Source: Sphaerulina vaccinii
Lineage: Eukaryota > Ascomycota > Dothideomycetes > Mycosphaerellales > Mycosphaerellaceae
Assembly (NCBI GenBank): GCA_022570795.1
Contig: JAKUDP010000002.1
Span: 496,001-560,000 of the forward strand
Direction of reading: 5' to 3'
Length of the DNA stretch: 64,000 bases
A program made the position numbers and the translations under genes. Below are positions 9,411-19,197 of this stretch, one piece after another. The notes beneath the pieces are model-generated. The model was not told where the DNA came from, did not search any database, and was given only the letters and a program-made list of their open reading frames with translations. Position 1 is the first letter of the stretch. Each line of letters opens with the position of its first letter.

Positions 9411-11921
9411 ATGCAGAACGAGACAATGTCATCTGCTCCGAGCTATGGGCATCGTCAGACGCAATCCTTTGCCGTTAAACCATCAATGAGTCCAGACGAG
9501 AGTGGATTCTCTCAAGGGTCATTTCACCAAGCACAACCTTCTCCAGGAGGTTATGGAAGCAGACATGCAAATAGAAACAGCATACAACCCATCAACACCG
9601 GGCGAATGGGAAGCCAGAGCTACACTGCTCAGGACATGCAGAGTCCCCAGACGGGCTACGACATGAACTTCACACCATTGCTACCGACCAACCTGCTCAT
9701 TGGCAGCCCCTTCCAGCCGGGCTCACCAACGACTTTCCAAACACCTCAATTCCAAAGCTTTCCACAGCAGCACAATGGTCAGCGACATCACCAGAGCCAG
9801 ATGAGTCAAGCCTTCCAGCATCAGCAGCCAGTTATGTCGCCAGGCGGCTACCAGCCAATGTCACCAAACCTATACCAGACTTCATCATACTTTGGAGGCA
9901 TTCAGTCGCCAACAACTGGGTTCAACGCGATCGCGCGTACGCAGATGGGTGGATATGGTCAGGCGATGCACAGTCTAGCTCCTGGCATTGTTTCGGGTAC
10001 CAGCAGAACCGTCTACCTGGGCAATATTCCACCAGACACTTCTGCTGAGGAGATACTCGGGCATGTGCGAAGTGGTCAGATCGAGTCAGTCCGACTCCTC
10101 CCAGACAAGAATTGTGCTTTCATATCGTTCCTCGATGCAAGCTCCGCTACTCACTTCCATTCGGATGCAATTCTGAAGAAGCTATCAATCAAGGGGCAGG
10201 ACATCAAGATTGGTTGGGGCAAGCCATCTTCCGTGCCTACATCAGTAGCGCTAGCTGTGCAGCAATCGGGCGCATCACGCAATGTCTACCTTGGCAACCT
10301 TTCGGAGGATGTGAGCGAAGACGAGCTGCGAGAAGATCTGGGCAAGTTTGGACCGATCGACACTGTGAAGATCGTGCGTGAGAAAGCAATTGGCTTCGTC
10401 CACTTCCTTTCGATTGGCAATGCCATCAAGGCTGTCACTCAACTACCTCAGGAGCCCAAATGGCAGGCACCGCGACGTGTGTACTATGGCAAGGATCGAT
10501 GCGCTTACGTGTCGAAGACTCAGCAACAGAACGCAGCACAGTACCTGGGCATTGCTCCTGGCTATGCGCACGTTCTGAACGGCGCTGATCGCGATCTCAT
10601 CACCAACGCCCTTGCGCAACAGTCCGTTGCAGCAGCCGCTGTTGCGACCACTGCAGGTGGTGTCAACAACTTGGGCAACAGAACCGTCTACCTAGGCAAC
10701 ATTCACCCTGAGACCACGATCGAGGAGATCTGCAACGTGGTGAGAGGTGGACTGCTTCACCACATCCGGTATATTCCAGACAAGCACATTTGCTTCGTCA
10801 CATTCATCGATCCGACCTCTGCTGCCTCGTTCTATGCTCTGAGCAATCTGCAAGGCCTCATGATTCACAACAGACGACTCAAGATTGGGTGGGGTAAGCA
10901 CTCAGGAGCGCTGCCACCAGCTATTGCGTTGGCAGTATCAGGTGGTGCTTCGAGAAATGTGTACATTGGCAATCTGGACGAGACATGGACTGAGGACCAC
11001 CTTCGACAAGACTTCCAGGAGTTTGGCGAGATAGAGCTGGTCAACACTCTGAGGGAGAAGAGCTGTGCTTTCGTAAACTTCACGAACATTGCGAACGCAA
11101 TCAAGGCGATCGAAGCTGTTCGAGGCAAGGAGGAATACAAGCGATTCAAGGTCAACTTTGGCAAAGATCGATGCGGAAATCCACCAAGACAGATTATCAA
11201 TAACCAACACTTGCAGCAGCAACAGCAACAACAGCAGCAGCAATCGAGTGAGAATGGTGTAGGTTCGCCTTCTCCAGTCAACGGCCTGGCGCCGCACTCC
11301 CACCGAGCACAGCACTCTGTATCACCCGCAAGCTCTGGACCATCTCACGGCGGATACAATCCTCTACAAGGCCCAACCGCTTCGACGATCTTCAACACCG
11401 GAACCAACAACCCACTGACACTCTACCTCCAAGCCACGCAACAAAGCGCCCAAGCCGCAGCCGAGCAACAAGCCCAACAACAAGCCGCCCAACTACAGCG
11501 CAGTCTCAGTCCATCCGACTACGGAGTCCCAGCCTACCAGCAACAACTCCAACAACCCACATCCGCTGCCAGCGCCTCCGCTCAACAAGCCTTCTACAGC
11601 TCGCCCAACGAAGTTGCCCCAACACGTTCAGCAGGCTTGGAAGCTCCTTCCCACCACTTCGGTCACGGAAGCCACCAGAGTGTGAATATCACAGCTAATG
11701 GCTTGGCTGCCAACTCTTATTCGAACCAGACGACTCAGAATGCTAGAAGCGCACATCATAATCGCGCTGTGAGCTTGCCGGCTTTCTCGTTGCAGACTGC
11801 TCAGCAGCAGCAGCCGACTCAGCCACAGCTTTCTGGTTTGGGGTATAGTGGTGAAGGATATGGATTGGGTGTTTCGAGTCCTTCTGGATTGCCGGGGTGG
11901 GCTGAGGAGGAAGTTGCGTAG
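9411..11921 (+). CDS. Four-RRM RNA-binding protein, Nrd1/Msa2-like
   Basis: A single exon, 836 residues from the first in-frame ATG; the frame is open further 5' but has no ATG. Four RRMs follow a Gln/Pro/Ser-rich N-terminus. RRM1 is at about 199-270 (RTVYLGNIPP, NCAFISF), RRM2 290-362 (NVYLGNLSEDV, IGFVHF), RRM3 424-495 (RTVYLGNIHPET, ICFVTF) and RRM4 516-590 (NVYIGNLDETW, CAFVNF). The repeated I(K/R)IGWGK after RRM1 and RRM3 is characteristic of the S. pombe Nrd1/Msa2 group, which represses sexual differentiation by binding mRNAs. A polyglutamine run (about 600-611) and a long Gln/Ala-rich C-tail suggest condensate-prone low-complexity regions. Orthology is inferred from RRM number and spacing. 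Confidence 0.85.
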   Translation: MQNETMSSAPSYGHRQTQSFAVKPSMSPDESGFSQGSFHQAQPSPGGYGSRHANRNSIQPINTGRMGSQSYTAQDMQSPQTGYDMNFTPLLPTNLLIGSPFQPGSPTTFQTPQFQSFPQQHNGQRHHQSQMSQAFQHQQPVMSPGGYQPMSPNLYQTSSYFGGIQSPTTGFNAIARTQMGGYGQAMHSLAPGIVSGTSRTVYLGNIPPDTSAEEILGHVRSGQIESVRLLPDKNCAFISFLDASSATHFHSDAILKKLSIKGQDIKIGWGKPSSVPTSVALAVQQSGASRNVYLGNLSEDVSEDELREDLGKFGPIDTVKIVREKAIGFVHFLSIGNAIKAVTQLPQEPKWQAPRRVYYGKDRCAYVSKTQQQNAAQYLGIAPGYAHVLNGADRDLITNALAQQSVAAAAVATTAGGVNNLGNRTVYLGNIHPETTIEEICNVVRGGLLHHIRYIPDKHICFVTFIDPTSAASFYALSNLQGLMIHNRRLKIGWGKHSGALPPAIALAVSGGASRNVYIGNLDETWTEDHLRQDFQEFGEIELVNTLREKSCAFVNFTNIANAIKAIEAVRGKEEYKRFKVNFGKDRCGNPPRQIINNQHLQQQQQQQQQQSSENGVGSPSPVNGLAPHSHRAQHSVSPASSGPSHGGYNPLQGPTASTIFNTGTNNPLTLYLQATQQSAQAAAEQQAQQQAAQLQRSLSPSDYGVPAYQQQLQQPTSAASASAQQAFYSSPNEVAPTRSAGLEAPSHHFGHGSHQSVNITANGLAANSYSNQTTQNARSAHHNRAVSLPAFSLQTAQQQQPTQPQLSGLGYSGEGYGLGVSSPSGLPGWAEEEVA
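11212..11243 (+). repeat. CAG/CAA polyglutamine tract
   Basis: A run of CAG and CAA codons inside the RRM gene, encoding about ten consecutive Gln residues after the fourth RRM. It is a mixed-codon tract, so somewhat protected from slippage, and may be length-polymorphic between strains. Confidence 0.8.
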
Positions 11922-12510
11922 ACACGAATGGGACCTCGATTGGACTGGAGTGACTGACTGCCTGCCTATACCGGACGACGACATATTTCTTACCACTATT
12001 TTGGATTACTTGCGAGTTCTATCTACTTCTTGGATGTTTTACCACCACCAACTTAATTGCCCCATCATTGACGTCGAAGCGTCTTCCACTTTGTAAAGCA
12101 GGTCATTGTTTAGTTTTGTTGTTTATCCTGCTATATTATTGGAATTGGTAACATATGTGCTGCTTTGGAAGGCAGTCAGAAGCATATCTGGGAGGTTCGG
12201 TGAAGAAGATATGCTGAATAAGGACAGGGACAAGGAGCTGCGATCAATATCGTTAGTGAGGGAAGGAAGGAATAGCAGCGTGGCACGCCGCGTAATTGAA
12301 CGAGAAAGAAGCAAAAGATGGCTTAGGAAAGGAAAGGAAAGGCAGGGGAGTGGAGGTGAGATATAGCATGAGTTGATGCCGACTGGAATGGGTCTGTGTC
12401 AAGAAGATATAGTATGCAAAATGGAAAGCTGGATGTTGATAGTGAAACTACTCTTTCACAGTCGTGATCGTGGTATCGGTAGTGCATGCATGCATGTGTT
12501 CGCATGCAGC
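11922..12510. other. 3' flank between convergent genes
   Basis: Holds the presumed 3' UTR of the RRM gene and the downstream end of the F-box-like locus. It includes a purine-rich run of GGAAA units (about 12327-12350) and an alternating TGCATGCATGCATG tract at 12483-12496. No gene is seen. Confidence 0.4.
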
Positions 12511-12720
12511 TCACTCGGCACTTGAATCAGAATCAGAATCCTCAGCATCGGCGTCCTCAGAATCAGAATCAAAATCAGCAGCCTCCGCCTCAGGATCATA
12601 AGCAAACTCAGAACGGAACTCAGAATGGAACTCCTCAAGCTCTTCCTCACGCTCCACGAGCCTGGCCACGTACGTATTACGAGTCTCGAACACTATCTCG
12701 AACTCAGATTCATCCTCCTC
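12511..12720 (-). other. In-frame coding-like extension behind the stop of the F-box-like gene
   Basis: Seventy codons follow the TAA at 12721-12723 in the same frame before the next stop. The peptide is strongly acidic and helical (EEDESEFEIVFETRN..., VEREEELEEFHSEF...), ending in Asp/Ser repeats. The first 35 or so codons look like normal coding sequence; the rest is a GATTCTGA-type low-complexity repeat. It may be the original C-terminus lost by a nonsense change. See the finding on this locus. Confidence 0.4.
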
Positions 12721-14328
12721 TTAGTAGTGTCCATCATCATACTGATTCCATGGGTAACCGTCCCAGTACTTAGAGTCACTCTCCAGTATCGCCTTGACTA
12801 CGCCCCACTCTCCATCAAAGGACATGTAGTTCTGAATCGCTTGTTCTATGTCCGTAGCATCAGCAGCAGACTTGTGCGTTCCAGGGGATAATGCTTGACG
12901 AGTATACACGTGGCAGCTCAAAAGCTTGTCTACAGCATTTCGAAAGTGCGTATCCGTCTTGCCACTCAGGCCAGCGTCAACGCCATCAAAGCGCACCGCT
13001 AGCAGTGACGAAAGATTTCTGAAGGTGTCGAAGAGCAACTGTAGACGTGCGACTCCTCCTACAGGATCAAAAGCGGACTCTTTCCCGGCAAAGTGGATGT
13101 ATTCTAGCTTGGGGCACTCTCGCAGCCACTTCACACAGTCTGGGAGATCAATATTATGATCCACGACGGTGAGTCGTCTCAGTGAGGGTATTGAAGGAGG
13201 TTGTGGCCATGGGCAGTACCCCGTTCCGTCCTCCAGCTCCAACTCCTGCGACGTGCCACAGCACATTTCTAGCCATGCATTTCGCTCCCTGGCATAATCG
13301 AATCTGTCGTCATAAGAGCTTACATAGCGCAGGCATAGCCGCGTCAACATCGACAGGTCTACATTGCCCCAATGTCTCGATGGCGAAATGTGTGCCCAGC
13401 CACGACCATCGATGGTCAATTTTTGTACGTTGAATTTGGTGAGAAGATTCCCATTTCCCAAGACACCTCCCACGAAATCTAGGAATGATATATTTGGCCC
13501 ACTTGGCACTCCGATCGTTGAGGTCTCGATGTGGCGTTCGTTATAGATATATAGTAGGCCCGGTCTCAGATTATCTGGATCATCCTGAGAATAATCTGGA
13601 TCGTCCTGATGATTTTCCAAGATCTCTGGTAGGCTGCAACCGTTGACAGTGCGTAGCCAGTAGTCCGTGAGGTCGTTTCTTGGTGCTACAACAGTGAGCT
13701 CGCAATTCGGAAAGACGTTGTGTAGTGTCGTTGGAATGTCTAAGCTCAGATCGGAATTGGCAATGCGGCGCACCACCGTTTCGTGCATGGAGTCATACCG
13801 TCGTTTCTCGAGTTCGGTACTCTCTCCAAGCCTACAGTATGGACTTGGCTCCCCTTTCCGTAGTATGAGTGGACAGAAAAACATCGGCCGGAAGATGATG
13901 CGCTTGACAAATTCAGCAATGGCTTGAAAGGCCTTGTTGCATAGGTCCTCGCAGTGGGTTCTCGGGTACACTGTATGAAACAATGTTTTCTTGATGAGTT
14001 CGTGCTCCGCAAATCTGGGGTGTACCTTTCGTAGGATGGCAAGCTGAGTCTGCTTGGAGTGCTGGAATTGTTGCTCCGAAAGCTCAGTTATCATGTGCCT
14101 ACGATCATCGTCGTCGCCAGTGTAGCGATTTCCTTCTCGTACAGGTAAGGTGAACTCAACGATCATGATAAATAGCTCCTCCGGAAGACCGAGCAAAGAC
14201 CCTTTAGACAATATTGCGACACTCGCAAGAGCACTGGGGAGTGCTGATCCATCTCGACGAGCCTTGCGTGTTGTACAGCGCTGCCTTGATGCAAAGGTTG
14301 AGAATCTGTAAGACGGTATTGCTGCCAT
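12721..14328 (-). CDS. F-box-like protein, unrecognised
   Basis: A single-exon frame of 535 residues from the ATG at 14328. LLGLPEELFIMIVEFTLP (about residues 45-62) resembles the fungal F-box-like helix. The C-terminal half has hydrophobic repeats (VQKLTIDGRGW, LTRLCLRYVSS, LRRLTVVDHN, LEYIHFAGKE) like a degenerate leucine-rich repeat, which would suit an F-box/LRR substrate adaptor. The exact start is unsure: an upstream spliced exon starting near 14539 is possible, and a downstream ATG at about 14250 is in another frame. The reading frame stops at TAA 12721 but stays open in phase for another 70 codons. No closer identity is recognised. Confidence 0.65.
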   Translation of the reverse strand: MAAIPSYRFSTFASRQRCTTRKARRDGSALPSALASVAILSKGSLLGLPEELFIMIVEFTLPVREGNRYTGDDDDRRHMITELSEQQFQHSKQTQLAILRKVHPRFAEHELIKKTLFHTVYPRTHCEDLCNKAFQAIAEFVKRIIFRPMFFCPLILRKGEPSPYCRLGESTELEKRRYDSMHETVVRRIANSDLSLDIPTTLHNVFPNCELTVVAPRNDLTDYWLRTVNGCSLPEILENHQDDPDYSQDDPDNLRPGLLYIYNERHIETSTIGVPSGPNISFLDFVGGVLGNGNLLTKFNVQKLTIDGRGWAHISPSRHWGNVDLSMLTRLCLRYVSSYDDRFDYARERNAWLEMCCGTSQELELEDGTGYCPWPQPPSIPSLRRLTVVDHNIDLPDCVKWLRECPKLEYIHFAGKESAFDPVGGVARLQLLFDTFRNLSSLLAVRFDGVDAGLSGKTDTHFRNAVDKLLSCHVYTRQALSPGTHKSAADATDIEQAIQNYMSFDGEWGVVKAILESDSKYWDGYPWNQYDDGHY

Positions 14329-14697
14329 TGTCCAAGGTCGGTGTATTTGTGCAGTCGTGCGAGTCTGAACAGGAGTCGAGCTCTTGCCAGTCTTCAAAGC
14401 TGTATGATCCCAGTCCAGGCCGCGATCGCGTCGAATTCGAGGTTGATATATCTTGCGGAGTCAGAATCAAAGCATTGCTGCTACACGCGTGAAGTTTGAG
14501 TTTAATGAAGTCGACGGAACCGAGACGGACGCGTTCCAAGGGGAGTCAAGCTCTTGGCGGTCTGACAAATACTGCGAAGCAGGATGCAAGTTACACAGTA
14601 CGCAAGGACGCAAGGACGGTGACGAGACTGATAGACAGTGATACATCACACTTGCCCTTAAGATATTTCTCACTACATTACCTTCCAACACGCCACC
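14329..14697. other. Intergenic: 5' side of the F-box-like gene and 3' side of the coiled-coil gene
   Basis: 369 bp. It may contain an unrecognised 5' exon of the F-box-like gene on the minus strand (open frame to about 14539). Nothing else is visible. Confidence 0.35.
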
Positions 14698-15249
14698 TTA
14701 CTCGCCCTTAGGTAGTCCAACCCCCTCAACAGCCCCCTCCAACTCCCTCTTCTTGAGTTTCAGATTGTGCTCCGCATTGTCCAGCCCAATGAACTCGTGC
14801 TCGGTCTTGCCCACAGGCTTGCCAGTATCATAGTGCTTCTCCTTCAGATTCCTCAGAGTCTTCTGAAAGCCATCGAGCTTTTCCTCAAAAGCTTCGACAT
14901 CCTTCTTATACACTTCCCAATCCTCGGTCAAGTCGTTGTACGCTTTCACTTGCGCATCATAGTTCGACGCAGGACCAGTTTCGTGGCGTTCAAAGAGTGG
15001 TGCGCGCTCTACTGGAGGAGCAGAGGGCTCCGGTGTTGCTTCAGCACGAGAGGTGAAGGTTGCAGCTTGAGTGAGGAGGTGGGAGACTGTGTCGTTTAGA
15101 TCGGTGGCTTCAGTCTTCATGCTGTCGAGCTTGGTGTGGAGCTTTTGCTCAGGAGTCACCACCGGCGTCTTGCGCAGTTTGTGGTACTTGGCGATGGCCT
15201 TTTCCTTAAGTTTCGCACCCTTCGATTGCTTTGGTGGTGGTGAAGACAT
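14698..15249 (-). CDS. Small charged coiled-coil protein, unrecognised
   Basis: 183 residues from the ATG at 15249, chosen because of its good context (CACCATGTC). The frame also has an ATG at 15435, which would add a 62-residue leader. The sequence begins MSSPPPKQSKGAKLKEKA. It has a Lys-rich basic N-terminus, a segment with heptad character (LHTKLDSMKTEATDLNDTVSHLL), a Pro/Glu linker, and a second helical region (DWEVYKKDVEAFEEKLDGFQKTLRNLKEKH). No membrane segment or known domain is seen. Composition and codon use look genuine. Function unknown. Confidence 0.65.
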   Translation of the reverse strand: MSSPPPKQSKGAKLKEKAIAKYHKLRKTPVVTPEQKLHTKLDSMKTEATDLNDTVSHLLTQAATFTSRAEATPEPSAPPVERAPLFERHETGPASNYDAQVKAYNDLTEDWEVYKKDVEAFEEKLDGFQKTLRNLKEKHYDTGKPVGKTEHEFIGLDNAEHNLKLKKRELEGAVEGVGLPKGE

Positions 15250-15814
15250 GGTGGGTGATGTTGAGCTTGCGTGCTTTGAAGAGGTGGTGGTTTCTCGAGG
15301 TGCGAAAGAGAAGAAGAGAGGTGCTGCAGTTCTGAAGCGGTATTGTACTTGGCTTGCAGACGCTGTGTTCACGATATGCCTTGATTGTTGTGGCGCGTTT
15401 GCCACACACCAAATCGGGTTCTCTCTATCGTGCATGTACAGACCCTATGTCATGCGCGCCCATATTTGACAGGTCCTCGTGAATGACACGAGTGACAGAC
15501 TTGCCGCTGACTTGACTGTTGTCATTCGGGCAAGTTCATGCGACAGAAGTCGCGAAGCTGCTGCGTCTTGCAGTGGCGGAAATCCAGAATGTGGTATGAA
15601 TGCCATGGTCTATGGATAGCGCGTAGGTGTCCTGGAGTATCCTCGTGTAGTGGCATGTCGATTCGTGCATATTGATGGCAGGATAACATGAAGCAGTCGC
15701 CTTCTCCATGTGTAGTGTGTCACGAGCCAAACCTACGTGCTTTGATGCGGCAGATCGTATTCAGGCTTTGGTCCAAGGCATTGTGTAGCATCCATTGCAG
15801 AGTGCTACACACGC
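15250..15814. other. Intergenic, no gene seen
   Basis: 565 bp upstream of the coiled-coil gene and downstream of the EamA transporter. A longer N-terminal form of the coiled-coil protein would extend to 15435. No other structure recognised. Confidence 0.4.
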
Positions 15815-17253
15815 TCATCTCGGCAATGTAGCGTCCTGATCACCCTCCACAGATGCAGGTATAGGCATCTCCTCGTCCTTCTTCTCCTCATGATTGACAA
15901 ATAAGAATGAGAACACCACAATGCAGGCGCCTAACCAATACCACGGACCAGCCGTTTGGTTGTCCAGAACAATTTGCCCGATCAGAGAAAGTGGTATAGT
16001 CAGACTCAAGCCCACCGTGACCACAATCGGGCTAGTCAGTAGTACAGCATAAGCCCAAGCCATATCACTAACCAGGCTACCCGCTGAGTTCAGAATGACG
16101 ACCATTGTCACACTGAAGTTCGGTGGCAGTTCGAAAGTTTCGATTCCGGTGTAGTGGAAGATGAAGAAGCCAGGCCAGAGGCAAAGGACATTGATAAGTC
16201 CGACAAAACCGAAGAATACTGGCATATTCACGCGGCTTTCGTCGCCGATCTTCGACTTCATGATGACAGCGTAAAGTCCATACATGACTGCTGATAGGAA
16301 GGCCAGAAAGTCTCCGATCGCGATCTCTTTCAGCGTTTTCTCAGGGAAGTCGCCTCGATGTTCGTCGTCGTTGGTCCTTCCAGACAGGTCCAGGCTCGAT
16401 ATGACAATGATTCCAGCTAACGAGGCTAGGACTCCAAGGAGTTTGCGTACTGTGAAGCGTTCGACTCGCCAAATAGCGCCGAAGATGAGTGTGAAGACAC
16501 TGCTTGTGGAGGTCAGAATGGTGGAGGATGCGACTGTTGTATACTGCAGACACGCAGCCACGAAGTAGTTCGCTGCGAACCATATCAAGCAGAATTTGAA
16601 GCTCAATGAGAAGGTCTCGCCCAAGGTGAGTGGTTCGAGTTCCGGCTCCTCAGCAAGTTCTGGGAGATGCAAGTCCTTAGCATTGGGATTTGTTTCCAGT
16701 GGCACCTCCAGAAGCGCACTGGTACTGCGCATTACGGGACTGTCGGAGAAGATGTTACGCTCTTCTCCCTCTTCCTGTCCCAAGGGGGTATATCTGCGCT
16801 GTACTTTGTTCCGTAGCTCATCTTTCCACTGCCTCAACGTTTGTAACAGCTCATTCTTCCCTTTCCGGAAGTCTTCTGGGTTCTGATAAGCCCTCCTGAT
16901 TAGGATTGGTATGAGAGGAATAATGAAGAACGATGTGTTGACGTAGGTGACGAAATATGGCTTCGAGTAGGTGTCGTCGGAGAAGATGGACTATTCAAAC
17001 ATCAGTACCATACTCTTGGCCAGCATCTTGCAATAGGATAGCATACGCTTGCAAGGAAATTGGTGCTGGTCCAGCCAAAGATAGTGAGTGCCAGCAGGAG
17101 CATGCCTACGACTCGCCTCCCTTTTCCAAAGTCCAGGACACTCTTAGATGTGCGCACACTACGCACACTTGGTGCAATCATCCTGCTGCTGCCCAGATCG
17201 AGCGAGGGCGGTTCGAATTGCTCGTTCGCAGCGGGCGGTGGTATTGCAGACAT
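15815..17253 (-). CDS. DMT/EamA family membrane transporter, SLC35F/THI74-like
   Basis: Exons are 17047-17253 and 15815-16990 (56-nt intron), giving 460 residues. The ATG at 17253 (MSAIPPPAANEQ) is the first in frame. About ten hydrophobic spans surround a long central hydrophilic loop (QEEGEERNIFSDSP...). Typical segments are RRVVGMLLLALTIFGWTSTNFLAS, FAANYFVAACLQYTTVASSTILTSTSSVFTLIFG and LLGVLASLAGIIVISSLD. They correspond to the duplicated EamA halves seen in yeast YML018C/THI74 and animal SLC35F5. Those proteins sit in vacuolar or Golgi membranes and their substrates are poorly known. No substrate is proposed here. Confidence 0.85.
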
Positions 17254-17655
17254 TATGGTGGTAAGAATGACGAAAATGCGCAATCGCCAGGGCTCGGTGG
17301 AATATCAGGCTGCGCGCGACTGTCGTCGTTGCCCATGGGAGGAGGTGGTGGAGATACGTGGGATGGTTGTCACAAAGAGAAGTTGGCTATTGGTACGGAA
17401 TAGAAGGAGACGCGATTGTGAAAGGCAGATGTCACATGCGGCTCTGACTCGCCGAAGACCCTTGCACTATAAATATACAATATGCTGGAGGACATCTTCT
17501 ACTCCCCTCTGCCTTTTCTATACAACCATGATTCCACTTGGTCGTTCTTAACGATGTGATACGATAGCATTCTCCAAGAACTGGTTCCAAGAAGCGTCAG
17601 CCTGCATGCCAGATTATGGAGAACACTCCGCTTGCGATTGGCGTCGACATCCACG
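17254..17655. other. Intergenic with a TATA-like element
   Basis: 402 bp between the EamA transporter start and the end of the DUF4470 gene, both on the minus strand. CACTATAAATATAC at about 17464 is TATA-like, but it is more than 200 bp from the EamA ATG. No gene is seen. Confidence 0.35.
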
Positions 17656-19182
17656 TTAGGACGCACTGCACTCTGGCTGGGAGCTGGACATATTGCCCGA
17701 GTCTTCATCGGCTTCCGTCGGCATCTTCATCGCATTGAGGTGCTCCACCCAGCTAAGGCCATGGTCCTTCACATCCGCCACGCTTCGAGATCCGCTCTGC
17801 CTGCTCCAATCATCCGTGCGCGCTATACATACCAACCACTCCTCAGCTTTCATCTTTTCCATAACATCTTTGTCTAGCCAGAAGGTCGCTGTCTTCGAGC
17901 TCTTGTCGAATGTCCATGTGGATATGATGCTGATGCCCTCCTCTCGACATCTCACGCTTCGTTGGTCCTGCTCGCCATCCTCGTCACTGAGCAGGACATG
18001 ACGCAAAATTGTTGGCGTCTCGCCTTTGTGGAGCACCAGGACAAAAACGGGAAGCTTGCGCACCTTATCAGATACAAACTTGAATTGTACAGAGAACTTG
18101 GTGACGCTCTCAATTGGCGGAGTATTGGAGGAGAGTATCCCAAATGGTAGTACTAGCTGCCAGATAGCAGCGAGAGTGGAAAGCTCAGCGACAAAAGCAT
18201 TGACGAACTGCTTCATTGGGTCGAAGATGCGTCTGACCTCCGACAGTGACAGAGGATCTGAGCGTGGCGGGCGTGCGGTAGTAGTGACTTGGCCTGAGAG
18301 AAGTCTTGAGATGACATCGCTGAGCCAATGAGCAGGATAGCCAATTGCATGGAGATGTGCGCAAAGCCGGAAGAAGACTGTCAAGTTCAGCGGTGAGTAG
18401 ATGAGGCTGGGATCGTGATCATTCGCTCCCCTCTGCACTGGTAGAACGATCTTGAAGAACAGTCGAAACAGCCAGGCCTCCAACCGCGGCCGTGGCATCA
18501 GGTCGGCGTAAGTCTTGGACGAAATGCGATGGTACCACTCGTGGTAATGGAACATTGCCAAGCCCAAATCGAGATGATCGGTTGACTCTATGCGCACGTG
18601 GAAGACCTTTTCGAGATCACCTTGCGCATACAGACCGACGTACTCCGCGTCGAACTCTTCGGTGGAGTCCCATCTTCGCGTATAGCGAAGGCATGTCGAA
18701 GTGACGTACGAGGTCGGAATTGGGTGAGTCAAAGGCACAGCGTGAAGGTAAGAAGTCAATGTGCCTCCGGTGTAATCTGGAACGTTGGACAAGTGGATGC
18801 GGTCGTACAGCTGCGGGTCGATATGCTGTATGTTGTTGGCGGTCACTTTGCCTTCATCCCCGAGCACAGCAGTCGTGGGTACCATAGCAGGGGTACGATG
18901 CCCGACCATACCATGCTTGATCTGCTCAAGAACAGTGTTGATATCGCCGACACAAGCCTCGATCTGTATTCGACCTTGGACCTGCTTCAAAGCCCGCGCT
19001 ATGTCCAGAAACCATGGAGAAGCGTATTCGAATACTGTCGTGGCTGACGGAGGTTGAATGCCGAGCTCTTCCATTTTGTTACAAAAGTTATACGGCGTGT
19101 CGCCGACGCTGACAGTGATCTGGACAGTCTCGAAGGGCTTGGTCACGGAGTATCGGATGCTTTCCCAAGCAAAATCAAGCAT
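17656..19182 (-). CDS. C-terminal part of the TPR-DUF4470 protein, separated by an in-frame TGA
   Basis: 508 codons from the ATG at 19182, in the same frame as the upstream part and only 15 nt after its TGA, with no splice pair that removes the stop in phase. The sequence (MLDFAWESIRYSVTKPFETVQITVSVG..., PDYTGGTLTSYLHAVPLTHP, LGLAMFHYHEWYHRISSKTYADLMPRPRLEAWLFRLFFKIVLP) resembles the long C-terminal region that follows DUF4470 in fungal proteins. A gap this small between two same-strand genes is unlikely in a fungus. I read it as one gene of 925 codons with a stop inside. It could be an allele with a nonsense change, a readthrough product or a sequencing error. Confidence 0.6.
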   Translation of the reverse strand: MLDFAWESIRYSVTKPFETVQITVSVGDTPYNFCNKMEELGIQPPSATTVFEYASPWFLDIARALKQVQGRIQIEACVGDINTVLEQIKHGMVGHRTPAMVPTTAVLGDEGKVTANNIQHIDPQLYDRIHLSNVPDYTGGTLTSYLHAVPLTHPIPTSYVTSTCLRYTRRWDSTEEFDAEYVGLYAQGDLEKVFHVRIESTDHLDLGLAMFHYHEWYHRISSKTYADLMPRPRLEAWLFRLFFKIVLPVQRGANDHDPSLIYSPLNLTVFFRLCAHLHAIGYPAHWLSDVISRLLSGQVTTTARPPRSDPLSLSEVRRIFDPMKQFVNAFVAELSTLAAIWQLVLPFGILSSNTPPIESVTKFSVQFKFVSDKVRKLPVFVLVLHKGETPTILRHVLLSDEDGEQDQRSVRCREEGISIISTWTFDKSSKTATFWLDKDVMEKMKAEEWLVCIARTDDWSRQSGSRSVADVKDHGLSWVEHLNAMKMPTEADEDSGNMSSSQPECSAS

Positions 19183-19197
19183 CGTTACATTGGTTGA

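Noticed and set aside
10865..11315. Minus-strand frames rich in Cys or Leu opposite the RRM gene
   Set aside because: They are shadows of the CAG/CAA tract and the RRM-coding strand.
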